DNA of 64,000 bases from Deinococcus sp. JMULE3 (GCF_013337115.1 NZ_SGWE01000004.1:2104001-2168000), one strand, 5' to 3'. Numbered from the stretch's first letter, positions 1 through 8,585 are shown. Numbers and translations are program-made. Notes: generated from the letters alone by a model not told the origin.

Positions 1-126
1 GCTGACCAGATCGTCCGGCGAAGCGTGCTTGCTGCCGCCCGCGTTCGTGTTGTAGATCAGCGTTGCCGTGCCACGCTGCGGGGCGGCAGGGGAGCCCTCC
101 GGGGCGAGGGAATGGGGTGCGGTCAT
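1..126 (-). CDS. Diacylglycerol kinase-family protein, N-terminal fragment
   Basis: Reading leftward from ATG at 126, 42 codons are open to the window edge. The last residues seen, ATLIYNTNAGGSKH, match the first strand and N-x-x-x-GG turn of the diacylglycerol kinase catalytic fold, which phosphorylates lipid hydroxyls with ATP at the membrane. Start choice: a TACAGT -10 (133-138, reverse strand) lies 6 nt upstream and there is no Shine-Dalgarno, so the gene is probably leaderless. It is divergent from a second gene of the same family starting at 232. Most of the protein lies outside the window, so the substrate cannot be judged. Confidence 0.72.
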   Translation of the reverse strand, partial: MTAPHSLAPEGSPAAPQRGTATLIYNTNAGGSKHASPDDLVS

Positions 127-231
127 GCCGCCACTGTAGCCACCCCGCACGGCGCGCGCCTTGAGGAAACCATGACCCCTCCCGCACCAACCCACCCCAC
201 CCCCCGCACGCGCCCCGCTAGAGTGCAGGAC

Positions 232-1128
232 ATGCCCCCCGCGCCCGCCGTGCTGATCCACAACCCCGGCGCCGGCACCAGCCACCGCGCCGACCCTGCC
301 CAGCTGCGGGCGGCGCTGCGGGACGCCGGATTCGACGCCGAACACCGCCCCACCCGCACCCCCCACGACCTCGGCCCGGCCCTGAGCGGCCCGCTGCCCG
401 GCCCCGTGTTCATCGCCGGGGGAGACGGCACCTTCCGCGCCGCCGCGCTGCACCTGACGGGACGGGACGCCACGCTCGGCGTGATCCCACTGGGCACCTC
501 GAACAACATCGCCCGCACACTGGACCTGACCGGCGACCCCGTGGACATCGCCCGCGCGTACCGCACCGCCACCCGACACCCGTTCGACGCGGGCCGCGTG
601 CAGGCCCCCTGGGGAGAGGACGTGTTCTTCGAAGCGTTCGGCTGCGGCCTGTTCGCCGACCTGCTGCACGCCTACGACCCCACCGCACCCAAGAGCCCCC
701 TGCGGGCCGCGCAGGCCCTCCTGACCACCCTCCCCGGCTTCCAGGCGCAACCCGTCCCCACCTGCATCGACGGGCACCCCAGCCCCGCCCCGCCACTGAC
801 CCTGCTGGAAATCATGAACATCCAGTCCACCGGGAACGGCCTGCACCTCGCGCCCGACGCGCACCCCGGCGACGGCCTGCTGAACCTGATCCGCGTGAAC
901 GGCCAGCACCCCGACAGCCTCGCCGCGTACGCCACCGCCATGCTCCGCGGCCAGTTCGACACGCTGCCCAGCGTGCAGGAGGACGTCGCCGCCACCTTCA
1001 CCCTGCACGCCACCGGCCAGCACGTCGGGCAGGTGTTCCACGTGGACGGCGAAACCCGCACGCACCCCGGCGGTCCCGTCCACGTTCAGGTGTGGCCGGG
1101 CGCGCTGCACGTCCTCCGGTCCGACTGA
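232..1128 (+). CDS. Diacylglycerol/lipid kinase family protein
   Basis: 298 aa. The N-terminus reads VLIHNPGAG, followed near residues 63-67 by GGDGT, the nucleotide-binding signature of the diacylglycerol kinase catalytic domain, and by PLGTSNNIART, the family's P-x-GT-x-N motif. A C-terminal beta-rich domain follows, as in YegS/DgkB-type enzymes. These enzymes phosphorylate diacylglycerol, sphingoid or related lipids at the inner face of the membrane. Start chosen at 232 because TAGAGT (219-224) lies 7 nt upstream, the leaderless arrangement. An in-frame ATG at 172 with GAGG 5 nt upstream is the alternative and would add 20 residues. The exact lipid substrate is unknown. Confidence 0.85.
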   Translation: MPPAPAVLIHNPGAGTSHRADPAQLRAALRDAGFDAEHRPTRTPHDLGPALSGPLPGPVFIAGGDGTFRAAALHLTGRDATLGVIPLGTSNNIARTLDLTGDPVDIARAYRTATRHPFDAGRVQAPWGEDVFFEAFGCGLFADLLHAYDPTAPKSPLRAAQALLTTLPGFQAQPVPTCIDGHPSPAPPLTLLEIMNIQSTGNGLHLAPDAHPGDGLLNLIRVNGQHPDSLAAYATAMLRGQFDTLPSVQEDVAATFTLHATGQHVGQVFHVDGETRTHPGGPVHVQVWPGALHVLRSD

Positions 1129-1143
1129 GGTAACCCCCAGCGG

Positions 1144-1488
1144 TCACCCCTCCGCGCGACCCTCCCGCTCGGCCCGTAGGGCCGCCGCGTCCTCCAGCAT
1201 CAGCGCGGGCAGCAGCGCGAAACTCCCCGCGAACAGCGACGCCACCGCCGCCGGAACGCGCACCCGCGTCCGCCCGTTCACCACCAGGTACAGCGCGCCC
1301 AGCGTGCTCAGCGCGCCGATATCCATGAACATCACCCGCGCGAACGCACTGCGCCGCAGCGTCTCCCGCGTACCCAGCTCCCCCGGACGCCGCCGCCCCA
1401 CCACCGCCGTCAACACCAGCATGACTAGCAAAGAAGCGTACAGACGCAGACGAGCAGGGGAGGGGCGAGCGTAATCAGACAGAGGCAT
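1144..1488 (-). CDS. Small membrane protein, unknown function
   Basis: 114 aa. Three hydrophobic stretches are visible (about residues 17-31, 54-64 and 75-93), separated by Arg-rich loops, and the tail is charged. I do not recognise the family. The start at 1488 is supported by TACGCT (revcomp of 1495-1500) 6 nt upstream. A longer reading frame to 1593 has no such signal. Its stop lies 16 bp from the stop of the convergent lipid kinase gene, so the two probably share a short termination zone. A role at the membrane is inference only. Confidence 0.7.
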   Translation of the reverse strand: MPLSDYARPSPARLRLYASLLVMLVLTAVVGRRRPGELGTRETLRRSAFARVMFMDIGALSTLGALYLVVNGRTRVRVPAAVASLFAGSFALLPALMLEDAAALRAEREGRAEG

Positions 1489-1607
1489 ACGGGCAGCGTA
1501 CCCACTCCAACCCGGCCAGAGCGTACGCATTCCCCCGCCCCCGAGTGGAGTGTCCTCGGAAAAGGAGGTGCACCCACCAATAAGCGGGTGCACCGGTCAA
1601 CAATCAA

Positions 1608-1823
1608 TTACTGACTGTTGGATTTCAGCTGCGACAAGACAGATTGTCTGACTTCGGCACAGCATCCAGTGATAGCTAGGCGTTCACCGTCGAGTTCCAC
1701 CGTAGGGCTCTGGTTGTGTGTTGCACAGACAGTCTCCGATGCTATGTGCTGCGCTCTGGCGAAATAGGCGTTGATTGCCTTTTCCTGAACTCTTCGGAGA
1801 AACGCGTCGCGGTCGAATGCCAT
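1608..1823 (-). CDS. 71-aa hypothetical protein of a low-GC cassette
   Basis: 71 aa, soluble and mixed in charge, with a CC pair near residues 54-55. No family recognised. It is translationally coupled to the 43-aa gene upstream: its ATG shares one base with that gene's TAA (TAATG). Local GC is near 50 percent against roughly 70 percent around it, and codons such as AAA, TCA and GTA are used freely, which suggests recent acquisition. No toxin, antitoxin or phage motif is obvious, so no function is proposed. Coding status rests on the overlap, the clean frame and the partner gene. Confidence 0.6.
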   Translation of the reverse strand: MAFDRDAFLRRVQEKAINAYFARAQHIASETVCATHNQSPTVELDGERLAITGCCAEVRQSVLSQLKSNSQ

Positions 1824-1954
1824 TACTTCTTACCTCGCTCGCGTTGGCTGAGTGCGCTTGCAGCCGCGCTTTTCTGCGTCGGTGTACTGCGAGGATTTGA
1901 GAGTACTTTTGAGGCGGCAGTAGCAGCTTTGGAACTGGTTTTCTTGTTTGCCAT
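1823..1954 (-). CDS. 43-aa Lys/Ser/Ala-rich protein
   Basis: 43 aa, beginning MANKKTSSKAATAASKV and ending SALSQRERGKK. It is strongly basic and rich in Lys, Ser and Ala, with a short imperfect internal repeat (SKAATAASKV and QKSAAASALS). Similar tiny proteins occur scattered in many bacteria without an assigned role; that is recollection, not a search result. A near-perfect Shine-Dalgarno (AAAGGAG) sits 7 nt before the ATG, unlike most neighbours, which look leaderless. The stop overlaps the start of the 71-aa gene, so the two form one translational unit. It could bind nucleic acid because of its charge, but that is speculation. Confidence 0.65.
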   Translation of the reverse strand: MANKKTSSKAATAASKVLSNPRSTPTQKSAAASALSQRERGKK

Positions 1955-2148
1955 GCTTTGGCTCCTTTGCTGGAGTTATGCGGACGAACTGTTGCCAAGT
2001 TGCCTTTTGGGCCTCAAAGGGGTACGCTCTGAGCACTTTCCACAGTAGCTAGATCGCCTCCCCAACGAGGCCGCAGTGATCTGGTTTCCGACGTTCTGGG
2101 CATTGCTCAGAGCGTCGATTTCATTGGAATCACCTCCCATTCAAGGGC

Positions 2149-2177
2149 AAGAAAGGGGGCCGTAGCCCCCTCCTTTC
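2149..2177 (-). terminator. Intrinsic terminator of nrdJ
   Basis: Just past the nrdJ stop, GGGGGC and GCCCCC form a stem around a 4-nt loop, followed on the reverse strand by TTTCTTG. The 195 bp between this hairpin and the low-GC cassette hold no gene I can support. Confidence 0.75.
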
Positions 2178-5171
2178 TTACCCGCATTTGCTGTAGCCGC
2201 AGGCTTGGCATTTCAGGCAGCCTTCCTCGCGGATCACGGCTTTCTCCTCGCACACCGGGCACCGCTCGCGCCCCATGCCGTCCACGCTGACGCCACTGGG
2301 CGCGGCGCTGGTGGTGACGGGCTGGGCGGTGTCGGTGCTGCCTCCGGCGAGGGGGGGGAGTTTGGCGGCGTCGAGGTCTTTCTGGAAGGTTTCCAGGGCG
2401 ACGGCGATCAGGTCGGCCTTTGAACCGACGAGGCGGCCGTTGTAGCTGCCGTACAGGCCGCCGTTGATGCCGCGCAGGGTTTTGACGATGGCCTGGGCGG
2501 GCACGCCGTGTTGGAGGGCGATGCTGACGACGCGGCCGAGGGCTTCGCTGTCGGCGTTCGCTTCGTCTCCGGCGCGGCCCGAAATGACCATGACTTCGAC
2601 GGGTTTGCCGCCGAGTTCGTTGACGGTGACGAGGAAGCTGCGGCGGTGGCCGCTGGTGGGGTCGGTGAGTTTGACCATGTCGGTGATGCCGCGCAGTCGG
2701 GTGGGGCGTTCGTAGGTGGGTTTGGCGGGCGCGGCGGTGACTTTGGGGGTGGCGGGTTGAACGTCGGTTTTGGCGGGTTCACTGCTGACCTGTTCGCCCA
2801 TGACGTCGGCGCTGGCGCTGGTGTCGGGGGTGGGGTCTTCGGTCTTGGCTTTTTTCTTGCTGGTGCTGAGGACCTGGAACTGTCTAGAGCCGTCGCGGTA
2901 GACGGTGATGCCTTTGCAGCCGGTCTTGTACGCTTCGCTGTAGGCGTCCTGCACGTCCTGGACGGTGGCGTCGTTGGGGAGGTTGATGGTCTTGGACAGG
3001 CTGTTGGCGGCGTGCCCTTCGGCGTCGAAGGCGCGTTGCACGGTGCCCTGCATGCGGACGTGATCGACGGGTTTGATGTCGTGCGCGCAGACGAACACCT
3101 GCTGGAGGGCGTCGGGGATGAAGGGCAGGCCGACGACTGAGCCGTGGTTTTCGCTGACGGCTTCGGTGACCTTGTCCCAGTCCCAGCCGCCATCCTTGGT
3201 CATGCCCTGCGGGGCAGGGTACGTTTCGAGCAGTTCGACGAAGAGGGGAGCGAGGAGGGCGCGGTATTCGCTGCCGATCTTGCGCCAGATGAACGGGCTG
3301 AAGATGGGTTCGATGCCGCTACTGACGCCCATGAGCATGCTGGTGGTGCCGGTGGGGGCGACGGTCAGCACGGCGACGTTGCGGCGGGGCGCGTGGGGGA
3401 TCTGTTCGGCGTGGCGGGTGTACACGGGGTAGATGCCGCGTTCCTCGCCCAGGCGTTCGCTTTCCGCGATGGCTTCTTCGCGCAGGGCGCTCATGATGTC
3501 GTAGATGGTGTCGCGGCCCGCTTCGCTGTCGTAGCGCAGGCCGAGTTTGATGAGGGCGTCGGCGAGGCCCATGACGCCCAGGCCCAGGCGGCGCAGGTCC
3601 TGGCTGGCGACGCGGTTGTCTTCCAGCGCGAACACGTTCACGTCGAGCACGTCGTCCAGGAAGCGCACGCAGGTGCGGACGTCCGCGCGGAACGTGTCGT
3701 AGTCGAAGCTGCTGTTCTGGACGTACGCCGCGAGGTTGATCGCGCCGAGGTCGCAGGGTTCACCGACGGTCAGGGGGATCTCGCCGCAGGGGTTGGTGCT
3801 GCGGATCTGGTAGCGCTCGCCGAGGTTCTTCAGGGCGGAATACTCGTTGATGCGGTCCACGAAGATCAGGCCGGGTTCGCCGGTGCTCCAGGCGTGCTGG
3901 GCGATCTGGTCCCACAGCCACTGGGCGGGAATGCTGGTCCTGCCGGTCTTATCGGTGTACACGGGGACGCCCTGCGCGTCGTCCTCGGCGCGGGTGGGCA
4001 GGCTGGGGAGGGTGCCCTTGAACGTGCCCTTCTGCGGCGCGAGGTAGTACTTCCCGGGCACGTCCTGCGCGTTCACGTTCCACAGGCCGCCTGCCTGGAG
4101 GGTGTCCCAGAAGGCGCTGCTGACCAGGATGCTGATGTTGAAGGTGCTGATGTCTCCCTCGGCGGCCTCGCGGTCGAGGTCCTTGGCGGTCAGGAAGTCC
4201 AGCACGTCCGGGTGCTCGATGCTGATCGTGGCCATGCCCGCGCCGCGTCTCGTTCCGCCCTGACGCACGACGCGCAGGACGGGGGCGTACACGAAGCGCA
4301 GGGTGTTGATCGGGCCACTGCTTTCCGCGCCGCGGTTGGCCCACTCCAGGAAGTTGTCGAAGATCTCCAGCAGGAAGCTGACAGGGCCGCTGCTCGTGCC
4401 GCCCGAACCCTTGATCGGGGCACCCTCGGGCCGCATGCTGCTCAGGTCCAGGCGGGGTTCCAGGCCGGTCTTCGCGTCCTCGGCGATCTTGCGCGCGGCG
4501 TCCACGATGCCGCCCATGTCGTCCGGCACGGCCTGCACACCCTCGGGCATGGCCTTCACGACAGAGACGCCGTTGGCGCGGGCTAGCGCGACCAGTTCCG
4601 GCTTGATGACCTGCCCGTACACCACGCGCGTCCAGTTCCGCACCGCGATGGGTTGCTTCTCCCCGTCGGGCTGGGTGGGGGGGCGCATGAGACCCTCGAT
4701 GAAGTCCTGCACGTCCGCGTGAGCGGCGCTCATGTACACCCAGCCGCGCACGCCGGTGTCGGGGCGGCTGCTCTCGGCGCGGGGGGTGTACACGTCCAGG
4801 TTCACGCCGTTCCCGCCGCCGACCTTCGTGACCAGCGCGAGTTTCTTCGCGACTTCCATCACGCCCTCGAAGGTGTGCGGCGCGTGCTCGGTCGCGCCCT
4901 GCACGAAGCAGTTCAGGACGTTCCCGTGCTGCGTGCCGGCGCCGGCCAGGACGCGCCCGCCGGGGCAGAATTTCTTCTCGGCCATCAGGTCGTAGTACGC
5001 CTGCGCCCAGTGCTCCCGCGCGCCCGCCTCCTCGGCGCCGGCCACCCAGGTGGCGATGCGGCGGAACATGCCGCTCAGGTCGCCGTCCGCGCCCTGCAGG
5101 TACTGCCGCTTGGCGATGTGGTGGGCGTTCTCGTCGAAGTTGGTCAGGGGCTGGGCGCTCAGGGTGGTCAC
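2178..5171 (-). CDS. nrdJ: Adenosylcobalamin-dependent (class II) ribonucleotide reductase
   Basis: 997 aa. Reduces ribonucleotides to deoxyribonucleotides in the cytoplasm using a B12 radical, so it needs neither oxygen nor a separate small subunit. Family signatures include KKFCPGGRVLAGAGT near the N-terminus, NPCGEIPL with the active-site Cys, and PTGTTSMLMGVSSGIEP. The C-terminus is a zinc-ribbon with CPVC...C..CGYSKC, typical of the long class II enzymes. No intein is present. The start is taken as GTG at 5171, preceded by AAGGAG 8 nt upstream; an ATG at 5219 would add 16 residues without support. Two NrdR-type boxes lie upstream, and nrdR itself is at 12900-13346. Confidence 0.95.
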   Translation of the reverse strand: MTTLSAQPLTNFDENAHHIAKRQYLQGADGDLSGMFRRIATWVAGAEEAGAREHWAQAYYDLMAEKKFCPGGRVLAGAGTQHGNVLNCFVQGATEHAPHTFEGVMEVAKKLALVTKVGGGNGVNLDVYTPRAESSRPDTGVRGWVYMSAAHADVQDFIEGLMRPPTQPDGEKQPIAVRNWTRVVYGQVIKPELVALARANGVSVVKAMPEGVQAVPDDMGGIVDAARKIAEDAKTGLEPRLDLSSMRPEGAPIKGSGGTSSGPVSFLLEIFDNFLEWANRGAESSGPINTLRFVYAPVLRVVRQGGTRRGAGMATISIEHPDVLDFLTAKDLDREAAEGDISTFNISILVSSAFWDTLQAGGLWNVNAQDVPGKYYLAPQKGTFKGTLPSLPTRAEDDAQGVPVYTDKTGRTSIPAQWLWDQIAQHAWSTGEPGLIFVDRINEYSALKNLGERYQIRSTNPCGEIPLTVGEPCDLGAINLAAYVQNSSFDYDTFRADVRTCVRFLDDVLDVNVFALEDNRVASQDLRRLGLGVMGLADALIKLGLRYDSEAGRDTIYDIMSALREEAIAESERLGEERGIYPVYTRHAEQIPHAPRRNVAVLTVAPTGTTSMLMGVSSGIEPIFSPFIWRKIGSEYRALLAPLFVELLETYPAPQGMTKDGGWDWDKVTEAVSENHGSVVGLPFIPDALQQVFVCAHDIKPVDHVRMQGTVQRAFDAEGHAANSLSKTINLPNDATVQDVQDAYSEAYKTGCKGITVYRDGSRQFQVLSTSKKKAKTEDPTPDTSASADVMGEQVSSEPAKTDVQPATPKVTAAPAKPTYERPTRLRGITDMVKLTDPTSGHRRSFLVTVNELGGKPVEVMVISGRAGDEANADSEALGRVVSIALQHGVPAQAIVKTLRGINGGLYGSYNGRLVGSKADLIAVALETFQKDLDAAKLPPLAGGSTDTAQPVTTSAAPSGVSVDGMGRERCPVCEEKAVIREEGCLKCQACGYSKCG

Positions 5172-5302
5172 GATAGGGTCTCCTTGCTGGGGGGCATGAA
5201 ACAGCAGACCGCCGCGCATGCCGCTGGTGTCGCAGCGGAATGAGAGGGGGGCCGTTGGGTTTTTCTTAACGCGTGAAGCGTATCACGCGCAGTGCCCAGA
5301 GC

Positions 5303-5350
5303 GTACTACATCTTGTGGGAGCTTGTCTGAAGGGTGACCACATATGGTAT
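5303..5350. promoter_or_regulatory. Pair of candidate NrdR boxes upstream of nrdJ
   Basis: Two 16-bp sites start at 5303 and 5335, 32 bp apart, about three helical turns. The first core, CTACATCTTG, matches the C-w-A-t-A-T-a-T-w-G core of the NrdR consensus at most conserved positions. The second core, CCACATATGG, is weaker. They sit just upstream of a likely -10 (revcomp of 5277-5282, TACGCT, preceded by TGA), so binding would cover the -35 region. The rest of 5172-5460 holds no gene. I see no cobalamin riboswitch. Confidence 0.6.
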
Positions 5351-5460
5351 GCAGCGGGCGTGAATATCGGCCCGCTGCACGGTGAAAACCCGCTGAATTT
5401 GATCCCCGGTTCAGCCTTCCCCCACCCAGGTCAGGGCAGAGGAGACGGTCCCTGACCCGC

Positions 5461-6423
5461 TCAGTGCTGCTCGGGTTTCGCCTCGCGCTCCATCAGGCGC
5501 GCCACGCCGTCACCCGGCGTCCACTCGCCCCGCGTGACGTGCGCCACTGCGCGCACGATCGGCAGGTCATGCCCGTGCGCCGTCGCCCAGGCGTCCAGCA
5601 GGCCCGACGTGCGCAGGCCCTCCACGACCTTCCCGCCCTGCCCCGGATGCTCCCCGCGCGCGATGGACTCGCCCGCCGCGCGGTTGCGGCTGTGGCGGCT
5701 GGTGGCCGTGGCGACCAGGTCCCCCAGGCCACTCAGGCCGTACACCGTCTCCTCGCGCGCACCCAGCGCCGTCAGGTAGCGGTTCATCTCGCGCAGCCCG
5801 CGCGTGATCAGCGCGGACTTCGCGTTGTCGCCCAGGTTCAGGCCGTCCACCAGCCCGGCGGCGACCGCCATGACGTTCTTCAGCACGCCGCCCAGTTCCA
5901 CGCCCGTCTCGTCGTCGCTGGTGTACACGCGCAGGCCCGGCGTCATCAATGCCGCCTGCACGGACCGCGCAAAGCCACCGTCGCGGCTGGCGACGACGGT
6001 CGCGGCGGGCAGGCCCCGCCCGATCTCCTCGGCGTGATTCGGGCCGCTCAGGACTGCCACGCGCGCGAAGCCCAGCTGCCGTGCCAGGACGCTCAGCTGC
6101 CCCCCGTCCGGCGCGAGGCCCTTGGCGCACAGCACCACGCCCAGGTCACGCGGTAGCGCCGCGAGCAGCTCCGGCACGCCCACGCTGGGCACCACGACGA
6201 GCGCGAACGGCGCGTCCGTGATCGCCTCGCCCAGGTGCGCCGTGACCTCCAGCCCCGCCGGGAGGGTCACGCCCGGCAGGTACTCCGCGTTCACCCGCCC
6301 CTCCGCCAGCGTCCGCGCGAAATCAGCGCGGCGCGCCCACAGCCGCACCGGGCCGTTGCGCGCCGCGTTCACCGCCAGGGCCGTGCCCCAGCCGCCCGCC
6401 CCCAGCACTGGCAGTCCGCTCAC
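5461..6423 (-). CDS. gpsA: NAD(P)H-dependent glycerol-3-phosphate dehydrogenase
   Basis: 320 aa, the usual length. Reduces dihydroxyacetone phosphate to sn-glycerol 3-phosphate for phospholipid synthesis. The Rossmann motif [10 protein letters not shown] is at the N-terminus. GPNHAEEI and the catalytic-lysine region [13 protein letters not shown] follow, with GLSGLGDL in the C-terminal helical domain. Its ATG overlaps the stop of the upstream methyltransferase gene by 4 nt (ATGA), so the two form an operon. No internal oddities. Confidence 0.95.
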   Translation of the reverse strand: MSGLPVLGAGGWGTALAVNAARNGPVRLWARRADFARTLAEGRVNAEYLPGVTLPAGLEVTAHLGEAITDAPFALVVVPSVGVPELLAALPRDLGVVLCAKGLAPDGGQLSVLARQLGFARVAVLSGPNHAEEIGRGLPAATVVASRDGGFARSVQAALMTPGLRVYTSDDETGVELGGVLKNVMAVAAGLVDGLNLGDNAKSALITRGLREMNRYLTALGAREETVYGLSGLGDLVATATSRHSRNRAAGESIARGEHPGQGGKVVEGLRTSGLLDAWATAHGHDLPIVRAVAHVTRGEWTPGDGVARLMEREAKPEQH

Positions 6424-7169
6424 GCCTCACCTGCCCAGGCGAACACCCACACGCGCGGCGCGTCCGGTTCCGGCGGCGCGTAATCCGGGTACTCCACGAT
6501 CTCCCACCGCGCGAACCCCGCCGCCCCCAGCAGCGGCTCCAGGTCCGCCGGGTCGTACCCACGCTCGCGGTGCGTCTCCACGAACTCCTGATCGTCCACC
6601 CGGCAGAACGCCTGCACCACCCCCACGTCCGCGTCCGCGTCGTAGTGATGCGACCAGTGATAGTGAACCTCACCGCCGTCCGGCAGCGGGGCCAGACCCT
6701 CGATAGCGTCCCCCTCCCACAACTCCCGCACGCCCAGCCGGGTGTTCACGTCGAACGCCAGCAGCCCCCCGGGACTCAGGTGCGCCCGCGCCCGCGCCAG
6801 CGCCGCGCCCAGATCCCCCGGCGTCAGCAGGTTGTTCAGGCTGTCGAACACGCACGTCACCAGCCCGAACCGCTCACCCAGCTCGAAGGTCCGCAGGTCC
6901 CCCTGCACGAACGGCACGCCCGGCAACCGGGTCCGCGCCTCGGCGAGCATCGCCTCACTGAAATCCAGACCCGTCACATCCCAGCCCGCCGCGCGCAACT
7001 CCCGCGTGAACCCCCCGGTGCCGCACGCGAGGTCCAGCGCCCGGCCCGGCCCGACCAGACCCCCATCCCGCGCGAACGACAGGACGAAATCCGCCCAGTG
7101 GTCATACTCCACGTCCGCCATGATCGCGTCATACACGGCCGCCAGAGCGGTAAACGGCTGCCTCTGCAT
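6420..7169 (-). CDS. Class I SAM-dependent methyltransferase
   Basis: 249 aa. [15 protein letters not shown] (about residues 44-58) is motif I binding S-adenosylmethionine, and [11 protein letters not shown] and FVQGDLR supply the acidic ribose- and adenine-contacting residues. The fold is the ubiE/Methyltransf_25 type. The substrate cannot be told from sequence. The start is set at ATG 7169 because a perfect TATACT -10 lies 7 nt upstream with no Shine-Dalgarno; an upstream in-frame start at 7199 would place the promoter inside the gene. Co-transcribed with gpsA through an ATGA overlap. Confidence 0.85.
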   Translation of the reverse strand: MQRQPFTALAAVYDAIMADVEYDHWADFVLSFARDGGLVGPGRALDLACGTGGFTRELRAAGWDVTGLDFSEAMLAEARTRLPGVPFVQGDLRTFELGERFGLVTCVFDSLNNLLTPGDLGAALARARAHLSPGGLLAFDVNTRLGVRELWEGDAIEGLAPLPDGGEVHYHWSHHYDADADVGVVQAFCRVDDQEFVETHRERGYDPADLEPLLGAAGFARWEIVEYPDYAPPEPDAPRVWVFAWAGEA

Positions 7170-7262
7170 GGGGCGAAGTATAGCGGGCAGCTGATGCACG
7201 CGACCTTCGGTCAGGTCTGCCGGGTGGGCGGACGCCCGGATCGGTGCATTGGGGGAGGCGTG

Positions 7263-7293
7263 GCAGAAAAAGAGGCGACTCTCAGGAGTCGCC
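7263..7293 (-). terminator. Intrinsic terminator after the pilin genes
   Basis: GGCGACTC and GAGTCGCC (7274-7281 and 7286-7293) form an 8-bp stem with a 4-nt loop. On the reverse strand a T-rich tail (TCTTTTTC) follows, ending pilin transcription. Confidence 0.85.
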
Positions 7294-7316
7294 CTGTTCT
7301 GATCGGGGTCTTCATT

Positions 7317-7706
7317 TCATGGCGACCAGTGTGATGGGGGACAGCCCGCTGCGGCCTCCGGTGTAGGTGACGCTGACACTGTATTCCGTGGGGTGCTCAG
7401 GCAGGTGACGTCAGTGATGGGTCCGGGAGCTGAGACGGCGTTGGTGACGCTGCCGGAGGTGACCGTGACGGTTTCTGCAGCGTAGACGCAGGCGCCGTCC
7501 AGTCCGGTGGAGTCGGGGTTCATGGTTTCGGTGGCCATCAGGGCGTTGATGACGCGATTGGCGACTGTGTTGGCGGCGCCGTCGGTGGCTTTGGCGCGGG
7601 CGTTCATCAGGCCGGGGATCAGGACGGCGGCCAGGATGCCGATGACGACGATCGTGATCAGCAGTTCGATGATCGTGAAGCCCTGGGTGTGGGTGGGGTG
7701 GGGCAT
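7317..7706 (-). CDS. Type IV prepilin-like protein with a frameshifted C-terminus
   Basis: 129 aa as read. Type IV pilin subunit: basic leader ending in G, then FTIIELLITIVVIGILAAVLIPG, a prepilin peptidase site with the conserved Glu at +5 and a membrane-spanning helix. The body parallels the next gene (ADATCSY versus DGACVYA, PITGVTC versus PITDVTC). After CLSTP, however, the frame turns into an unrelated tail. Adding one C to the four-C run (GGGG at 7390-7393 on the plus strand) instead gives EYSVSVTYTGGRSGL, aligned with the paralogue's AFSTTVAYNGGSAA, and a stop at 7312. This is either a real inactivation or phase-variable tract, or a sequencing error. Confidence 0.75.
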   Translation of the reverse strand: MPHPTHTQGFTIIELLITIVVIGILAAVLIPGLMNARAKATDGAANTVANRVINALMATETMNPDSTGLDGACVYAAETVTVTSGSVTNAVSAPGPITDVTCLSTPRNTVSASPTPEAAAGCPPSHWSP

Positions 7707-7726
7707 GGGTAGTCCTGGAATGCGAA

Positions 7727-7757
7727 GCAGCGTGACCGCGCGGGGCGGTCACGCTGC
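7727..7757 (-). terminator. Strong hairpin between the two pilin genes
   Basis: A 12-bp perfect stem (7727-7738 with 7746-7757) around a 7-nt loop lies between the stop of the upstream pilin and the start of the second. It lacks a clear T tract, so it may only weaken read-through or stabilise the first pilin message, making the upstream pilin the more abundant product. Confidence 0.55.
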
Positions 7758-7769
7758 GGAGTCGCGCGA

Positions 7770-8153
7770 TTACTTGTTGCTGCTGTAGTCCTGGGTGGCT
7801 GCGCTGCCGCCGTTGTAGGCGACGGTGGTGCTGAACGCATCGGTGGTGCTCGTGCAGGTCACGCCAGTGATGGGGCTGGGCGCGTTGACCGTGGTGGTTT
7901 CGCTGCCGGAGGTGACGGTGACGGTGCCGTCAGCGTAGGAGCAGGTGGCGTCCGCGCCGGTGGAGGTGGGGTTGCTGGTTTCCACGGCGGCCATGGCAGT
8001 CAGCACGTTGCGGCCCACGGTCGCGGCGCTGGTGTCGTTCGCCTTGCTGCGGGCGTTCAGCAGGTTGGGGATCAGGACGGCGGCCAGGATGCCGATGATG
8101 GCGATGACGATGAGCAGCTCGATCAGGGTGAAGCCTTGGGTGGTGTTCTTCAT
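7770..8153 (-). CDS. Type IV prepilin (PilA-like major pilin candidate)
   Basis: 127 aa. Short basic leader MKNTTQG followed by FTLIELLIVIAIIGILAAV, the canonical class III signal cleaved and N-methylated by prepilin peptidase, then a pilin globular domain. Two Cys in the C-terminal half could form the D-region disulphide. AGGAG lies 7 nt before the ATG. First gene of a two-pilin operon; a TACACT -10 lies about 110 nt upstream. The paralogue downstream shares domain layout but carries a frameshift. Pilins serve twitching, adhesion or DNA uptake; which applies here is not shown by the sequence. Confidence 0.9.
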   Translation of the reverse strand: MKNTTQGFTLIELLIVIAIIGILAAVLIPNLLNARSKANDTSAATVGRNVLTAMAAVETSNPTSTGADATCSYADGTVTVTSGSETTTVNAPSPITGVTCTSTTDAFSTTVAYNGGSAATQDYSSNK

Positions 8154-8432
8154 GCTGTGCTCCTGGTGCGACCGTCCCGGTTGATGGATGGATGGGTCCG
8201 GGTGGTCTGCGTATGGCGTTGGGCGGGTGTCAGGTGTCTCCTGTCCTGCCTTGAGATGAAGTGTACGTGGCTTTTTCTCACAACAGTCTTACTGAATGGT
8301 GGGTTGGGAAACGATCGGTCAGCAGTGTGTCTCGGCGGGAAAAGCTCGATCGGGACGCTGCTTCCCGGTTGTTTTGAACTGCTACCTGGTTTGTGAGACC
8401 GCCCTGCGGTCGTCGCTGTGGGGCGGCGGTGG

Positions 8433-8438
8433 TATGCT
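8433..8438 (+). promoter_or_regulatory. Probable dnaB promoter -10 in a 432-bp intergenic region
   Basis: TATGCT preceded by TGG makes a plausible extended -10 about 150 nt before the dnaB start. The 8154-8585 gap otherwise holds only the divergent pilin promoter (TACACT, reverse strand, near 8263) and no gene I can support. Confidence 0.45.
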
Positions 8439-8585
8439 GCGTGTCAGTTCGGCCTGCCTGGCATGGGGAGGCGAATGGGATCACCTGCGGGTGTCCCCAC
8501 CCTTGAATTCAGATTGGACGGCGGGCGCGGCGCGGGGCGGTGAGACAGCCCCGGACCGCGTGTCCTGCCGGGAGAGAGGCTGCAT

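Noticed and set aside
3144..4586. 480-codon forward frame opposite nrdJ
   Set aside because: Repetitive Ala/Val/Gly/Asp translation with no domain; nrdJ is well supported.
5172..5302. Cobalamin riboswitch before the B12-dependent reductase
   Set aside because: No B12-box-like or other conserved riboswitch core could be found; the NrdR boxes explain the region better.
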